DNA of 64,000 bases from Mycosarcoma maydis (lineage: Eukaryota > Basidiomycota > Ustilaginomycetes > Ustilaginales): positions 310,001-374,000 of the forward strand of contig NC_026493.1 of the NCBI RefSeq assembly GCF_000328475.2, read 5' to 3'. The notes under the pieces were generated by a model. It did not search any database. It was not told the origin of the DNA and saw only the letters and a program-made list of their open reading frames with translations. Positions 33,165-44,106 of this stretch are shown here, in pieces (within the stretch, counting starts at the first letter, position 1; each line of letters begins with the position of its first letter). The position numbers were made by a program, and so were the translations under genes.

Positions 33165-33474
33165 GGTTGAGAACTATTTAATTAGATTGTCAACATAAGC
33201 GTATACCCTATTGTCTGGATACATCCACGAATGGATGCCCTCCACATGCGCGTTCTGCACGTCTGCGCCGATGCGCCGATGCAGCGATGAGCGATGAGCG
33301 ACGAGCGTAACGCGGGACCTTTGACTGTTTACGGTTGTAGGAGCAGCATCTCACAGTCGTGAGTCTCGCCAAGTGACGAGTCTCGTCAGGTTTATAGCGC
33401 GCAAGGTGGCGCTGCTCCTACGTTTGTTTCGTTCGTTCTCCGATCATCCCTCCAGCTTTATCGGCTCGTTCGTC

Positions 33475-34461
33475 ATGTCGGTGTCTCTCATCACTAGGCG
33501 GAATGTGCTGTGCGGTGCTCGCATCAATGGGATCAGTGCGGTCGTTCCGGCACTGACGGGCGCTCGGAGTTTTCATGCTCAGCCGAGTGGCTCGGCACGC
33601 AAGCGGTGGCATTTCAAGACGCTCGGTGGTGGTCTAGTTGCTGCAGGTAGCGGATGGTACTACCTGGGCAGCAACAACAACGCGGTTCGGAGCTTTTCTG
33701 TGCACTCACCTCTGGAATCCAACAAGGATCCCTCGAACGACGCCGAGCGAGTCACTGCATCTTCCACTCTGCTCCGTCCTGCGTCGTCGGCGGCACCTCG
33801 ACGACAGACAGTGGCACTGGTGTTCCTCACCTCGCAAGCTACAAGTCACGGGCTGGTCAAGTCTCTCGTGTCCAACTTGCCCGGATCTTCTGGTGAAAGA
33901 GAAAAATGGTTCCCCTGGATCGGGTATTTCCGCGAAGCTGGCTACGACTGTCTCCAGATGAACCTCGCTCTGCCTATCGACGATGCTGACGCTGCTGATG
34001 CCAGATCATCGGCCGGTGCAGACCAGACTACCCTACGACTGTCGGATGAGCTTCACGCCCAAATCAGACTCAGCAATCTGCAACGTCAACCGGTGCTGTT
34101 TGTCCACCATACAGCCGATTCCTCGCCGTCTTCGACCAGTCAGATCGTCAGCTCGTACATCGAACCCAGCAAGACAAGTAGCGGTGCTGGATTCTGGAGC
34201 AAAATCTTTGGTGCGGGGGCCATGTTTGGTTCCCGGCCCGCAATTTCAGGTCTAGTGGTGATTAGCGACTTGGACGACGCTTCCGCCTTGACGCTGTTCG
34301 GCAAACATCCAAAGCTCAACACATTGATCGTCGCGAATGGTGGAACCAGCACGAAAGCGCACCAGGGCAGAGTCGCCATTTTGGACGCTCAGGGTAAGAA
34401 GCATGATAGCGTCATCAAAGACATCGAGCGCTGGTTGATCAGTCAGGGTTACGAAGGTTGA
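33475..34461 (+). CDS. unrecognised, probably mitochondrial membrane-anchored protein
   Basis: A 328-residue protein from the first ATG in frame (33475). The N-terminus is rich in Arg, Ser and Ala with no acidic residue in the first 30 positions, consistent with a mitochondrial presequence (SLITRRNVLCGARI). A short hydrophobic segment follows near residues 49-65 (GGGLVAAGSGWYYLG). The rest alternates hydrophobic strands and helices (TVALVFLTS, YFREAGYDCLQMNL, PVLFVHH, ISGLVVISDLDD, LNTLIVANGG), reminiscent of an alpha/beta-hydrolase fold but without a visible Gly-x-Ser-x-Gly elbow. I do not recognise a named family. Localisation and fold are inferences from composition. It converges on the PQ-loop gene, 122 bp between stops. 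Confidence 0.7.
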   Translation: MSVSLITRRNVLCGARINGISAVVPALTGARSFHAQPSGSARKRWHFKTLGGGLVAAGSGWYYLGSNNNAVRSFSVHSPLESNKDPSNDAERVTASSTLLRPASSAAPRRQTVALVFLTSQATSHGLVKSLVSNLPGSSGEREKWFPWIGYFREAGYDCLQMNLALPIDDADAADARSSAGADQTTLRLSDELHAQIRLSNLQRQPVLFVHHTADSSPSSTSQIVSSYIEPSKTSSGAGFWSKIFGAGAMFGSRPAISGLVVISDLDDASALTLFGKHPKLNTLIVANGGTSTKAHQGRVAILDAQGKKHDSVIKDIERWLISQGYEG

Positions 34462-34583
34462 CAGCCATCGTCACACAGCGTCGAGTGCATTGAAATTTGG
34501 CAGTGTAAGGCGTGGGACTCTGGGTATATACTAGTTGACGTTGTTGTGTGCTAGATGGTCGTCTAGGCCGGCTCTCACGAATC

Positions 34584-35551
34584 TCATTTCGGTTGTACCG
34601 GGGTTGCCAGAGTGAGCGATTGCTTTTCGTCGCATGTTGTGTGTGCTGACCAATCTGGTGTGTTGTCATTGGAGGTTGTCGTCTGATGTGGGTTCTTGAG
34701 ATCAAGGTTTGTTGGTGCTGCTGATGTTGCTGTTGTCGATGACGGTGGCGGTGGCAGTGGTGTTGATGTTGTTGCTGCTGGCTGCGATCCGACCTCTGAA
34801 GATGACCGCTCTCGTTGCAAGCGTCTACGAGCAGCTTTCGGATTGAGAAAGAGATAGCAGCCAAAGATACCCACTTCCAACACAACGATACCGATATAGC
34901 TGTGCACGGCCAGAAGCATGTCAGTATTGGCATTTTGAGATCAGAGAGGATGGAGAGGCTGGAAACTCACTTGGCAGCAGCAATGGCGTCGAAGCTGTGC
35001 TTGAAGACGAGACTCAACAAGCTAAACACACCACCTGAACAATCGATGGCCAAAAACCACATACTGATGCCTCGAACCTCTTTGAGTCTCAAAATCTCGT
35101 AGTACTGTGGTATCAGGCCTGCTACGATCAAGACGGCACCTACGATGCCCATGGTTTTGGTGGCAGCTGAGGTGCCCCTATTTTCGCCGAGCTTGCATAG
35201 GAAGTAAAACGCGACTTCGACTGTGCCCGCTATCGCTGCTGTTGCTAGCGCACCAAGAATGCATCTGTACGTGGATAGGCGGTGCGAGTAGTGCCAGCAT
35301 TGTGCCATGGCGATGATGGCAAAAGCGGAGAAGAGTTGGGGTTGAATGATGAGCGGAATGTTGATATTTTGAACCACGAGATAGGTTGCTTGTGGAATGG
35401 AGCCCGCGACCCAGATGAAGAGCAACCAGGCAGACAGTCCATCGGTATCCTTGGAGCGATACGATTTGAGGATCTGCGGCACCAGTTGGAAGGACCACAG
35501 CACTGTACCGATTGTGCCGAGCACGTTTTCAGCCACGGCATTCTCGCGCAT
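34584..35551 (-). CDS. PQ-loop repeat membrane protein
   Basis: I rebuilt this as complement(34584..34899, 34971..35551), 298 residues. The 71-nt intron 34970-34900 starts GTGAGT, contains an ACTGAC branch-like site and ends GCACAG. It restores the last membrane helix (NYIGIVVLEVGIFGCYLF). There are two PQ motifs in the expected places: SFQLVPQILKSYRSKDTDG near residue 20 and AGLIPQYYEILRLKEVRG in the second half. About seven hydrophobic segments give the usual seven-helix PQ-loop/SWEET-like topology. The C-terminal 80 residues are Ser/Thr/Pro-rich and cytosolic-looking. Family members include vacuolar cationic amino-acid exporters and other transporters or receptors. I cannot assign the substrate. 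The divergent neighbour is cmu1, 1.4 kb away. Confidence 0.85.
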
Positions 35552-35972
35552 GGGTTGATTCGAGAAGTGACTGAAAGTCGCAAAAGCGGATCGTCAATCG
35601 TTGCGGCTATGGAGACATGTCGATGGATGGGGAGATCGTGAACAAGAAGCAAGTCACCAAGTCAGCAAGTCAATCTGGACGCACAAATAGGTCCCAAAGC
35701 AAATCGCGAACTCACGCTGCTCGGCTTCAAAGTTTAGCCGAAGCAGTCGCGAGTGGAGTGACTAAATCATGAGGAAGGTAACCAACCGGTGGCAGGCGCT
35801 CCAATCGTGAATGCGTGGTGCTACTCTTGACTCGCTCACGGCTTGGTGTAGATGTGGCAGCCCGATTCGCGATTCGTGATTCACGATTATACTCGTGACT
35901 GAATTCGTGATTAATATTCGTGATTCGTGATTGTGTATGTGACTTAACACAGATTCACATTTCGCCTCACGC

Positions 35973-36003
35973 ATGCACGATGCACGATGCACGATGCACG
36001 ATG
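35973..36003. repeat. heptanucleotide array (ATGCACG)4.4
   Basis: Four perfect ATGCACG units plus ATG, read directly. It lies about 950 bp upstream of cmu1. Confidence 0.9.
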
Positions 36004-36835
36004 TCGCACGTCGGGCATGGACGCGCATTCTGGTGCTTCGCTTGGGTTGATGCGGCGTGGGGAAAACCGGATGAGTTGCCGATGCCAGATTCGTGATTTC
36101 ACAGCGCGCGCGGCTCACACGTTGCGCAGTTGCGAGCCGTGCGGTTACGGAGGCAGATAAACGTGGAAAAGAAGCTCTCGACGCTCGCGTGTGCGCTTTC
36201 GGCGCTGGTCCAAGATGGCGCGTGTGCGCCTCGTGCGTGCTGCTTGCACTCGCCACTGCTCACGACTGCTCGCTGACCGAGGCGCGTGCCAAGAGGCGCG
36301 CACGTCGACAGCTGTCGCTCGGTTCGACATGGGACAATAGCGATACCTTGACCAGGGGCGAAACTGACCCACGCTACGTGCGTCAGCGCATCGTGAAAGT
36401 TGAGCCAAGTCAAGGTGCGGTAGCTGCTCGTGTCGGCCGTGGCCTCTCGTGAGTCACAACTCATGACTGTTGCTGCGTTCAGTTCATTTGCACCAGTCGT
36501 AGTACAGTTGCGTCGAGGATTCGTGCGTCGTGCGTCGCTGGAGAACCGTGGAGAAACTATATTAAGTTAGAGCCAAGTTTAGTCCGTTTGCGTGTGGGCG
36601 CTAGCTCGCTCCTCCCACTATGCTCCCACTAAATTAGCTAGGAACAATAGATCGAGACTCGTACGTCGTCGCCCCACCGTTGCCATGCAATCAAGTGGAT
36701 CGCGAATTGTGCGTGGCCGCCTCCCCGCCACTGCCACCAAATGAAGGTTTGGGCCAAATGAAGACGAGTTGGAGCGAAACGGCCCGGTCCCGGTTTGCAG
36801 ACGAGCGTGGAATGCTGGCATGTCTAGTGGAAAGC

Positions 36836-36842
36836 TATATAT
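36836..36842 (+). promoter_or_regulatory. candidate TATA element of cmu1
   Basis: TATATAT at 36836-36842, 109 bp upstream of the start codon. A plausible core promoter position, but the transcription start is not known from sequence. Confidence 0.4.
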
Positions 36843-36950
36843 GCCGTCGGTTCTCGAGCATTGCCAATCCGCCGCAATCACATCCTCGTTGCTCATCATC
36901 TCTGATCCGTATCCACCACCGTTTTCGAACTGCAAGAGCTCTAGGTTACG

Positions 36951-37823
36951 ATGAAGTTGAGCGTGTCCATCTTTGTGCTGCTGGCGGTGTCGGCGTTCGG
37001 TGGTGGCAGCGCGGCGGCTGTATCTGGCAAGTCGGAGGCGGCAGAAATCGAAGCGGGCGATCGACTGGATGCACTTCGTGATCAACTGCAGAGGTACGAG
37101 ACGCCTATTATTCAGACGATTCTTGCACGCTCTGCGTTGGGTGGGCGCGCGCCATCCGAACAAGATGAGGTGCGTGCGGCACTGTCTCGCAATGCATTCG
37201 AGCCGTCAGAGGTAATCAGCGAGTGGCTGCAGACCGAGTCGGGAGCACGCTTCCGGTCGACGCGACCGTTGCCGCCTGCTGTCGAGTTCATCACGCCCGT
37301 CGTCCTCTCGCGAGACACAGTGCTGGACAAACCAGTTGTCGGCAAAGGCATCTTCCCGATCGGTCGACGTCCGCAGGATCCGACCAACATGGACGAGTTC
37401 TTGGACACATCTCTGCTGTCTCTCAACCAATCGTCCACGGTGGATCTCGCATCCGCCGTCTCGCTCGACGTGAGCCTGCTCCATCTCGTCTCGGCGCGTG
37501 TGCTGCTCGGCTATCCGATCGCGCTCGCTAAATTCGACTGGCTCCACGACAACTTCTGCCACATCCTCACCAACACTACTCTATCGAAATCCCAAAAACT
37601 CGCCAACATCATCCAACAACTTACCGACCACAAACAAGAAGTCAACGTACTCAGTCGTGTCGAGCAAAAGTCCAAGTCGCTCTCACACCTCTTCCGCAAC
37701 GACATCCCTTACCCTCCGCACACCCAAGACCGCATCCTCAGACTCTTCCAAGCTTACCTCATCCCCATCACCACCCAAATCGAAGCGGCCGCTATCCTCG
37801 ACCACGCCAACAAGTGCACCTAA
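36951..37823 (+). CDS. cmu1: secreted chorismate mutase effector Cmu1
   Basis: A 290-residue intronless protein. Residues 1-21 form a clear signal peptide (hydrophobic core VSIFVLLAVSAF). The mature part is largely helical, as in the AroQ-type chorismate mutase fold (for example LDALRDQLQRYETPIIQTIL at the start). Length and sequence match what I know of U. maydis Cmu1. From published work, Cmu1 is secreted during biotrophic growth, enters maize cells and converts chorismate to prephenate in the plant cytosol. This lowers salicylic acid build-up, and maize kiwellin proteins can block it. The sequence shows an even Cys/signal layout and no frame break. The gene stands alone among conserved genes and not in an effector cluster. 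It converges on phy1 with 419 bp between stops. Confidence 0.95.
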   Translation: MKLSVSIFVLLAVSAFGGGSAAAVSGKSEAAEIEAGDRLDALRDQLQRYETPIIQTILARSALGGRAPSEQDEVRAALSRNAFEPSEVISEWLQTESGARFRSTRPLPPAVEFITPVVLSRDTVLDKPVVGKGIFPIGRRPQDPTNMDEFLDTSLLSLNQSSTVDLASAVSLDVSLLHLVSARVLLGYPIALAKFDWLHDNFCHILTNTTLSKSQKLANIIQQLTDHKQEVNVLSRVEQKSKSLSHLFRNDIPYPPHTQDRILRLFQAYLIPITTQIEAAAILDHANKCT

Positions 37824-38242
37824 GCCAACCCCTCATCCACTTGCACACCCCTTGTCTCACCTAACCCCACTCTTCAATCTCACATTCTACCCACCAAACC
37901 ACATGAACCTGTGAACCCGCAACGTGAACGCCTGTCAGTCTACACACAACCCACCGCGTATGTGATCCCAAGTATCCCTAACATTCCGTCCAGAGTGTAT
38001 AAGCCCAAGAAAAAGAAAAAAGAGAACCAAACCATTACATGTTGAGGGCCAAGAGCGAGAGATCGAGATAAGAGAGATCGAAACGAGAAGCAAGAGAAGA
38101 GCGACGACTTGGATGCATCGGTGCATGAATGTGTATAACACCGCTTGCCGCATCGCGCGTCATGTCGAGCGTGGCACAAGCGATCGAGTCGACGGCGTGT
38201 CAAGATCGAGGATGCAAGCTATACGTCTAGGCGGATCGCTGA
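37824..38242. other. convergent 3' spacer, cmu1 / phy1
   Basis: 419 bp of mainly 3' UTR-like sequence, C-rich near cmu1 and purine-rich near 38040-38100. No gene and no heptamer array seen. Confidence 0.5.
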
Positions 38243-41200
38243 TCACGCACTGGGCGAGCTGAGCGGCGGACTGAGCGGATTGGCGTTCGAGGCGTTCGAG
38301 GAAGAGTGGCCTATCATCTCGGAAACCGCGGATGGCGCAACAAGCACAGACCGCTGCGCCGGCTCTGACAACCAACCTCCCTTCTCCCAGACGTAGCCCG
38401 ACCTCCAATGATTGGCAACCCGATCTTCCGGATGCAGCAACCCCTTCAACAGCGCGCCGAGACGCGCAAAGTCGATCGGCTTGAGTAGCCATCCGTCCAT
38501 TCCGATGTCGACCATTTCTTGGCGCATCTGCGGCACCAATGTCGCAGACACCGCTAGAATAGGCACACGACCATTCAGAATCTGCGAAGCGGGACGGTCC
38601 GCTTGCTCGCCCCTCTCGGCCCACTTGTGCTCCAGATCGCGGATGCGGATGCATGCCTCTTGCCCATTGCAGATCGGCATCTGCAGGTCCATCAAGATGA
38701 CGTCAATCTCTTTAGCGTCTTGTTCAAACTGACGCACACCTTCCTCGCCGTTAACTGCGAGCAGCGTCGTGTGTCCATCCAAACCAAGTCGCTTCTTGAG
38801 AATCATGCGGTTGATCGGATCGTCTTCCACCACCAGCACACGCAGCGGAGCGATCTTCTCACCGCGTCCACCTGGAGCCTTGTGAAGACCACGCATCACC
38901 GCCAGTCTGCGCTTGGCGACACTCGACGAGGACGAGCTACGACGCTCATCCGACGACCGCTTTGCCATGTGCACATCTCCGCAATCGGGCGAGACGGCCT
39001 CGTTCTGCGGTGCCTCGACGCCGCTTTTGGCGCGCGTCGTTGGCGAGACAGTCGCTTCCTTGTCCGCCATCTGGCAAGATCGAAGCTTGCTAGCGTCGAC
39101 TGGCAGCGTAGCTTGCGCGAGCTGAGGCACCTTGTCGCGAAAGCGTTGCTCCACCTCGGCCTTGAACGACTCGGCAGCGCTGGTATGGCTGGGTTTCACT
39201 GGCCTTGCATGCGTTGTCGCGCTCAATAGGAAGGCAGAACTGCTGGCAGGTCGACGATCAGCGCGGTCGTTGGCATCGAGCGCCTGCGGGTTGATCTTGA
39301 CCGATCGCACAGGAATACCGCTTCCCTCGACTGGATGCGAACCGCTGTCAAACGAGCGGGTGCGTTGCGCTGCGTACTCGGGTCGATGGATAGATCCAGC
39401 CGAGACAATCTTGGAACCATGGATGAGGCCAGGTGAAACGCCTTCGGCGGTTCGCCTCCGTGCGACAACGTCTTCGGACGTCGCCTGATCACGCAGCACA
39501 GGCTGTTGAATGGCCTCGACAAGCGAATCGATCTCGCTCCTGCCCGCCGAACTAGCGCTGCCGCTGCCCATCGAGGTGGAGCGGCGCATTGAAATGGTAT
39601 CGCTGCTGCGTTTGGTTCCACTGCCACCACTGCTGCCGATAGGCGGCATCTCGGTCGGTGTGGTCGTCTCGGCGGAGCAAAAGGGAATGTAGTAGGTAAA
39701 AGAGGTTCCTTCACCCACCTGCGAATCGACACGCAGCTGTCCGCCCAAGTTCTTGACGACACGCGCCACAATGGCAAGACCAAGGCCGAGACCGCTGTCG
39801 GACGGTTCGGTGCGCAAAAGGCTTGCCTCGCTCCCTTCGGGCTCGGACAGATCCTGACGACCGGGTTGGGCGATGACAGATTCGACCTGTTCAAACTCCC
39901 TAAAGATGACTTCGAGTTTCTCCTGCGGGATGCCTTCACCGGTGTCGCTAACTACAAGCTCCACCTCCATGTCGCAGCCATCGGGCAGATCGGCTTCGCG
40001 TTCGTCTTCGTTGCGTTTTCGCATCGAGACGATGATCTGACCTGCACGTGTGTATTTGACCGAGTTGGTGACGGTATTGGTGATGACCTGGCGCACGCGA
40101 TTCTTGTCGCCGAGGACTAGACAAACGTCCGGGTTGGTGGTCACCGAGAAATCAATCTTGCGTCGCTTGGCCTCCCACTCGTGCATCTCGACCGCCTCGC
40201 GCACGGTTGCGGCGAGATCGAATGGCTCTTGGAGGAAAAGCTCGTTGCCGATCTCTTGTTTGGTGAGGTCGAGCAAGTCATTGATGACAAAGAGCAGACT
40301 TTTGGAGGCGAGATGCGATTTACTCAAGTTTTCGCGCGTGTCTTCGTCCAACTTGCTGTCGAGCGCCAGCTCGAGGTAGTTGATAATGTGGTTGAGCGGC
40401 GTGCGCACCTCGTGACTCGCGTTGGAGAGGAGGAGCCTGTTGAGCTGGTTGTAGTGAAGCGCTTGCTCCCGCTGGCGCCAGACGGAGATAAACTTTCCGT
40501 AGACGAGGCAGAGCACGGAAGCAGTCTCGAGCTCCTCGTCCTTCCAAGCGCGACAGGTTCCCTCGACGGTCTCGGACCAGACCTTGAACGACTTTCGTGG
40601 CTCGAGGATAGCTTCGCCCTCCTTGCCCTCTTTGAAAGGCTTTCCTGCCCAATTGACGTGGCGCAGCTGCGCTTTGCGAAGAAAGGCGATAAAATCAACG
40701 CCACTGCCGGACAAGGGTACGACGAGCAGACCGGCGATGACGTGAAGTCCTGTTGATAGTACCATGTCGGGAAAGTCGCGGTGTACGTCCTGTGAGGTGA
40801 CGAGGTGTTCAAACTTTTTGAGTCGCAAAAACTCGGTGACCGCTAGCACTTCCTGACTCGCATTGAGAGGACCAAGGATCTTGGCCTCGTTACCAACAGC
40901 GATGACTCCGTAGTCGGCGTCAAAGAGCGTCAGCAGATCCTCGGCGTTTGAGATGATGTAACCGCTTGGATTCTGATCGGTGGGCAAGGTGTTGATCAGC
41001 TTACGGGCAGACAACCTGCGTGTGTAGCTGAGTCGTTCGATGTTGCTCGAAACGGATTCGCCGATGAGGCGCAGCAGTTGGCGAATGGGGAACGAGACAC
41101 GTTTTCCGTGTGCGCCATAGTTGTGAAGAGAGATGAGACCCCAGAGCTCGCCAAAGGCGGTGATGGAGACCGACATGGAGGAGCGAACGCCCATGTTGGT

Positions 41201-42961
41201 GAGATACTTGATATGGATCGGCGACATGGCGCGAATGAAAGCGTGGGTCATGTCGACCGGGAAATCGAGATCGGCCTGGTCGCGGCAAATCATGCGTGCG
41301 GTGGGTTGATCGCGGTCGTAGAGGAGTCGCACCTTGTTGATCTTGTAGAGGGCGCGCGCCTGAGCGGGAATGTCGGTGGCGGGAAAGTGGAGACCGCGGT
41401 AGAGGTCGTGCGAATCGTTCCAGTCGACGAGCTCGCACACGACCTGACCGTTCCAAGCCTCGTCAAACTGGTAGATCATGACACGACTGAAGAGAGTGAT
41501 GTCGCGGATGATGCCGACGAGCACTTTGAGGAACTCGTTGAGGTCGGCTTGTGCTGCGAGCTGATCGTTGACCTGACTGAGGATGCCAAACAAGTCGAGT
41601 ATGCCTCCGGTGCCGTCGGCTCCGCCAGCGTTGGGTAGGACGGCAGGACGACGGCTGCGAGTCTGTGACTTGATCTCGGCGTTGCGACGCATGCGTGAGA
41701 GCGCCTTGAGCGGCTTGTGGATGGCGTGCGTTGATTCATGCAGCTCGTTGGGCGAAGGCGTGTAGGCAAGGCCTTCGAGACCGGCTCGTGGACCGACGCT
41801 GGAGGCGTTACTGCTTGATAAGACAGTTCCGATGGTGACGGGAGACGAGTCTTGACGTGAACTAGTGGGCTGATCGGGCCTGATCCAGCCTGCAGCCAGA
41901 CCGAGACCAGGACCGTTGCCAGAGTGGCTTTCGCGATCGTCTAGCGGTGTGGCGGGAGGCGAAGAAGTGGAGATGGGATTGGTGAGATCGTCGACCAATT
42001 CAAACTCGAGGACGACGGTAAGCTCGGCTTGACCGTCGTTTCTGCGATCGGGGATGTGGGCACCGCACCAGGTGTTCCACCTGTTTCGCTGCACACCACG
42101 GGAGACGCGCTCGTCGTAGCTCGCCATGTCGTATCCGCGCAGCTGAAAGACGGTGGGCCCTGACTCGGCAAGGTCTTGGCTGGATTGGTCGAGCGTATCA
42201 ATGTTGTCCCAAAGTAGGTCTGCCTGGTCATCGTCAAAGAGATCGAGGAAGGTGGGCAGGCTGAAGAGGTACGAGGGCGACATGCCGAGGATGGCAGCAG
42301 AGTTTTCCGAGGCCTGACGAACCAGCATCTCGCCGTCTGGGGAGATACGGACGACAATCATGCAGCCAAACGACTGAACGGCGCCTGGAATGTGGATAGG
42401 CTCGTCTTCACAACGGGCGAGCTTTCCTCCGCGGCCTGTGAGGATCATATGCCCTTCGTCGGTCTTGACATGTTCGAAGCGAGTGGTGGTGAGATGCTCG
42501 GGATGGTCGCAGAGGGACTCGTCTTTGTTGACTGGCACCGTGATGTCGGCTGTAGCGGGATCGGTGACGTTGTGCACCTCTTCGGGGTGGTGAGCTTGAT
42601 GGCTGGCATGTGGGGCGGATGGAGGTGGTTTGAAAGTGGGAAATTTTGTAGGCGACGATTTAGGACCTTCTGCTGACGCTGGCCGTGAGGCGGATTTGGC
42701 AGCCGAGATTGGGGCGTCTGGCGGATGTGAAGTGGAAAGGTCGTTTTTGAGCGGTTTAATGCTGACAGCAGAGCGCATGGGGTAGATAAAGGGTTGAGAG
42801 ACGGTGGGAGAGCGTAGAGAGGAGGGGGTGGCTTGCATTGGAGTGGCTGAGGCAGTGGCTGAGGCAGCGGCTGTGGCGGAGCTGGTGGGAGTATGAGACA
42901 AGGTGGGCGGGGCAGAGGCCTGAGGCGCTCGGCGGTTGGCTTTTTGCGGAGGCGACGACAT
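38243..42961 (-). CDS. phy1: fungal phytochrome, hybrid histidine kinase Phy1
   Basis: A 1572-residue protein read without introns from the ATG at 42961. After a disordered N-terminus comes the photosensory module. A PAS domain carries RCEDEPIHIPGAVQ with Cys184, the expected biliverdin attachment site of fungal and bacterial phytochromes. A GAF domain has HFPATDIPAQAR and SPIHIKYLTNMGVRSSMS, and a PHY domain follows. The output module has a histidine kinase H-box (NASHEVRTPLN), an N-box (VRQVITNTVTNSVKYT), G-boxes DTGEGI and GLGLGLAIV, and a C-terminal receiver domain (VLVVEDDPINR, phospho-acceptor Asp in ILMDLQMPICNG). It is therefore predicted to be a red/far-red light sensor that autophosphorylates and relays phosphate internally. 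The upstream spacer is long (4.1 kb). Confidence 0.97.
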   Translation of the reverse strand: MSSPPQKANRRAPQASAPPTLSHTPTSSATAAASATASATPMQATPSSLRSPTVSQPFIYPMRSAVSIKPLKNDLSTSHPPDAPISAAKSASRPASAEGPKSSPTKFPTFKPPPSAPHASHQAHHPEEVHNVTDPATADITVPVNKDESLCDHPEHLTTTRFEHVKTDEGHMILTGRGGKLARCEDEPIHIPGAVQSFGCMIVVRISPDGEMLVRQASENSAAILGMSPSYLFSLPTFLDLFDDDQADLLWDNIDTLDQSSQDLAESGPTVFQLRGYDMASYDERVSRGVQRNRWNTWCGAHIPDRRNDGQAELTVVLEFELVDDLTNPISTSSPPATPLDDRESHSGNGPGLGLAAGWIRPDQPTSSRQDSSPVTIGTVLSSSNASSVGPRAGLEGLAYTPSPNELHESTHAIHKPLKALSRMRRNAEIKSQTRSRRPAVLPNAGGADGTGGILDLFGILSQVNDQLAAQADLNEFLKVLVGIIRDITLFSRVMIYQFDEAWNGQVVCELVDWNDSHDLYRGLHFPATDIPAQARALYKINKVRLLYDRDQPTARMICRDQADLDFPVDMTHAFIRAMSPIHIKYLTNMGVRSSMSVSITAFGELWGLISLHNYGAHGKRVSFPIRQLLRLIGESVSSNIERLSYTRRLSARKLINTLPTDQNPSGYIISNAEDLLTLFDADYGVIAVGNEAKILGPLNASQEVLAVTEFLRLKKFEHLVTSQDVHRDFPDMVLSTGLHVIAGLLVVPLSGSGVDFIAFLRKAQLRHVNWAGKPFKEGKEGEAILEPRKSFKVWSETVEGTCRAWKDEELETASVLCLVYGKFISVWRQREQALHYNQLNRLLLSNASHEVRTPLNHIINYLELALDSKLDEDTRENLSKSHLASKSLLFVINDLLDLTKQEIGNELFLQEPFDLAATVREAVEMHEWEAKRRKIDFSVTTNPDVCLVLGDKNRVRQVITNTVTNSVKYTRAGQIIVSMRKRNEDEREADLPDGCDMEVELVVSDTGEGIPQEKLEVIFREFEQVESVIAQPGRQDLSEPEGSEASLLRTEPSDSGLGLGLAIVARVVKNLGGQLRVDSQVGEGTSFTYYIPFCSAETTTPTEMPPIGSSGGSGTKRSSDTISMRRSTSMGSGSASSAGRSEIDSLVEAIQQPVLRDQATSEDVVARRRTAEGVSPGLIHGSKIVSAGSIHRPEYAAQRTRSFDSGSHPVEGSGIPVRSVKINPQALDANDRADRRPASSSAFLLSATTHARPVKPSHTSAAESFKAEVEQRFRDKVPQLAQATLPVDASKLRSCQMADKEATVSPTTRAKSGVEAPQNEAVSPDCGDVHMAKRSSDERRSSSSSSVAKRRLAVMRGLHKAPGGRGEKIAPLRVLVVEDDPINRMILKKRLGLDGHTTLLAVNGEEGVRQFEQDAKEIDVILMDLQMPICNGQEACIRIRDLEHKWAERGEQADRPASQILNGRVPILAVSATLVPQMRQEMVDIGMDGWLLKPIDFARLGALLKGLLHPEDRVANHWRSGYVWEKGGWLSEPAQRSVLVAPSAVSEMIGHSSSNASNANPLSPPLSSPSA

Positions 42962-44070
42962 GGTTGTTGTCTGTGTTGAAGAATGGAGGTAGGCTAGCGC
43001 GCGTCGGTCCTACACCCCCTTCAAGAGGCGACGGTAGCCAGCAAGTGCAGGACGGCCGCACGAGCAACGGCGGTGGGGAGCGGTGCAGGCGTGAGGGGAG
43101 AGAACCGAGGCACTTTGTACCGGAAGAGCGTTGGAATGAAACGGGCAACAGGCTAGAGCGTAAGGTTGCGGTGTGGTCATGCGGTAGTTGTGAATGATTG
43201 TGTGCTACGGACCGGATGTGTCGAAAGGCGACAAAGAGGGGTGGAGCCAAGGCTATGGACTATGGCATGGGTTCAGATGTGAGAGGTGGCGAGCAAGCTT
43301 GTCGGCAGCAGATGACTCGGTCGAGGCGCCGATCTGGCGGCAGTCTGCAGCAGTTGGTGGATGGATGAGCAATGTGGTAGATGATCAGAAGAGATCGTTG
43401 GCTCACGAGCAGAGCAGAGCAGAGAACGGTTTGGCGAGAATGCAGAGGTGGCAGCGGACACATGGACTCGCAGAGATGATCTGGAAGAGGTCCGGTCGCT
43501 GTTGTTCCGATGACAAAGCGACGTAAAGGGCGGAACAGGCGAGAATGCAGTGCCAGGCCAGACGTGATGAGGATCGGATGTGCGATCGCAATGGCGATGG
43601 CGATGCGAACCACTTGACGTTTGCCAATGCACAGCAGCCCGATTGCCTGAAGCAATTTCGATGAACGAAAGGATCGCAACGCTGGTGGTTTCGAATTTCG
43701 GTGTGGTGGCTGTGATGCGTGTGATGAGATAGGAACGAGGAGGAGGAGGTCGACGACGACAATGACAAGGACAATCACGACGAAAGAGAATGGGTCAGAC
43801 AGAGGCGACAAATGGTGAATGGGTGCACGGTGAGATGAGCAGGGATGTGAGACTTGTGTGTGAATAGACACTGAAATGTCAGATGCACCGATGGCGTGTC
43901 CAAGTGACCGACAAACAGACCAAGACGGAGGCAGAGAGGCGAATCGCAACCAAGCTCGAACCTGTCAACCACAGCGACTCGCACAACGACTCGCACAACC
44001 AACGACAAGCCGACCCCGACGATGCACACAAAACACACGCACCGCTCAGCACGACACGCGAGAATCGTCA

Positions 44071-44106
44071 CGAATCACACGAATCACACGAATCACACGA
44101 ATCACA
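44071..44106. repeat. 9-bp tandem array (CGAATCACA)4
   Basis: Four perfect CGAATCACA units. The unit contains the CACGAAT word common in other spacers. Confidence 0.9.

Larger units (their letters stand above)
35552..36950. other. divergent promoter region, PQ-loop gene / cmu1
   Basis: About 1.4 kb without a recognisable gene. It contains clustered ATTCGTGATT words with a perfect TCGTGATTCACGA at 35874-35886, and an ATGCACG heptamer array at 35973-36003. A TATATAT element at 36836-36842 lies about 110 bp before the cmu1 ATG. Any plant-induced control elements of cmu1 would be expected here, but I cannot identify one by eye. Confidence 0.5.

Noticed and set aside
43260..43949. 229-codon minus-strand frame upstream of phy1
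   Set aside because: Composition is random-looking, and overlapping frames are open on the other strand too. More likely phy1 leader or spacer.
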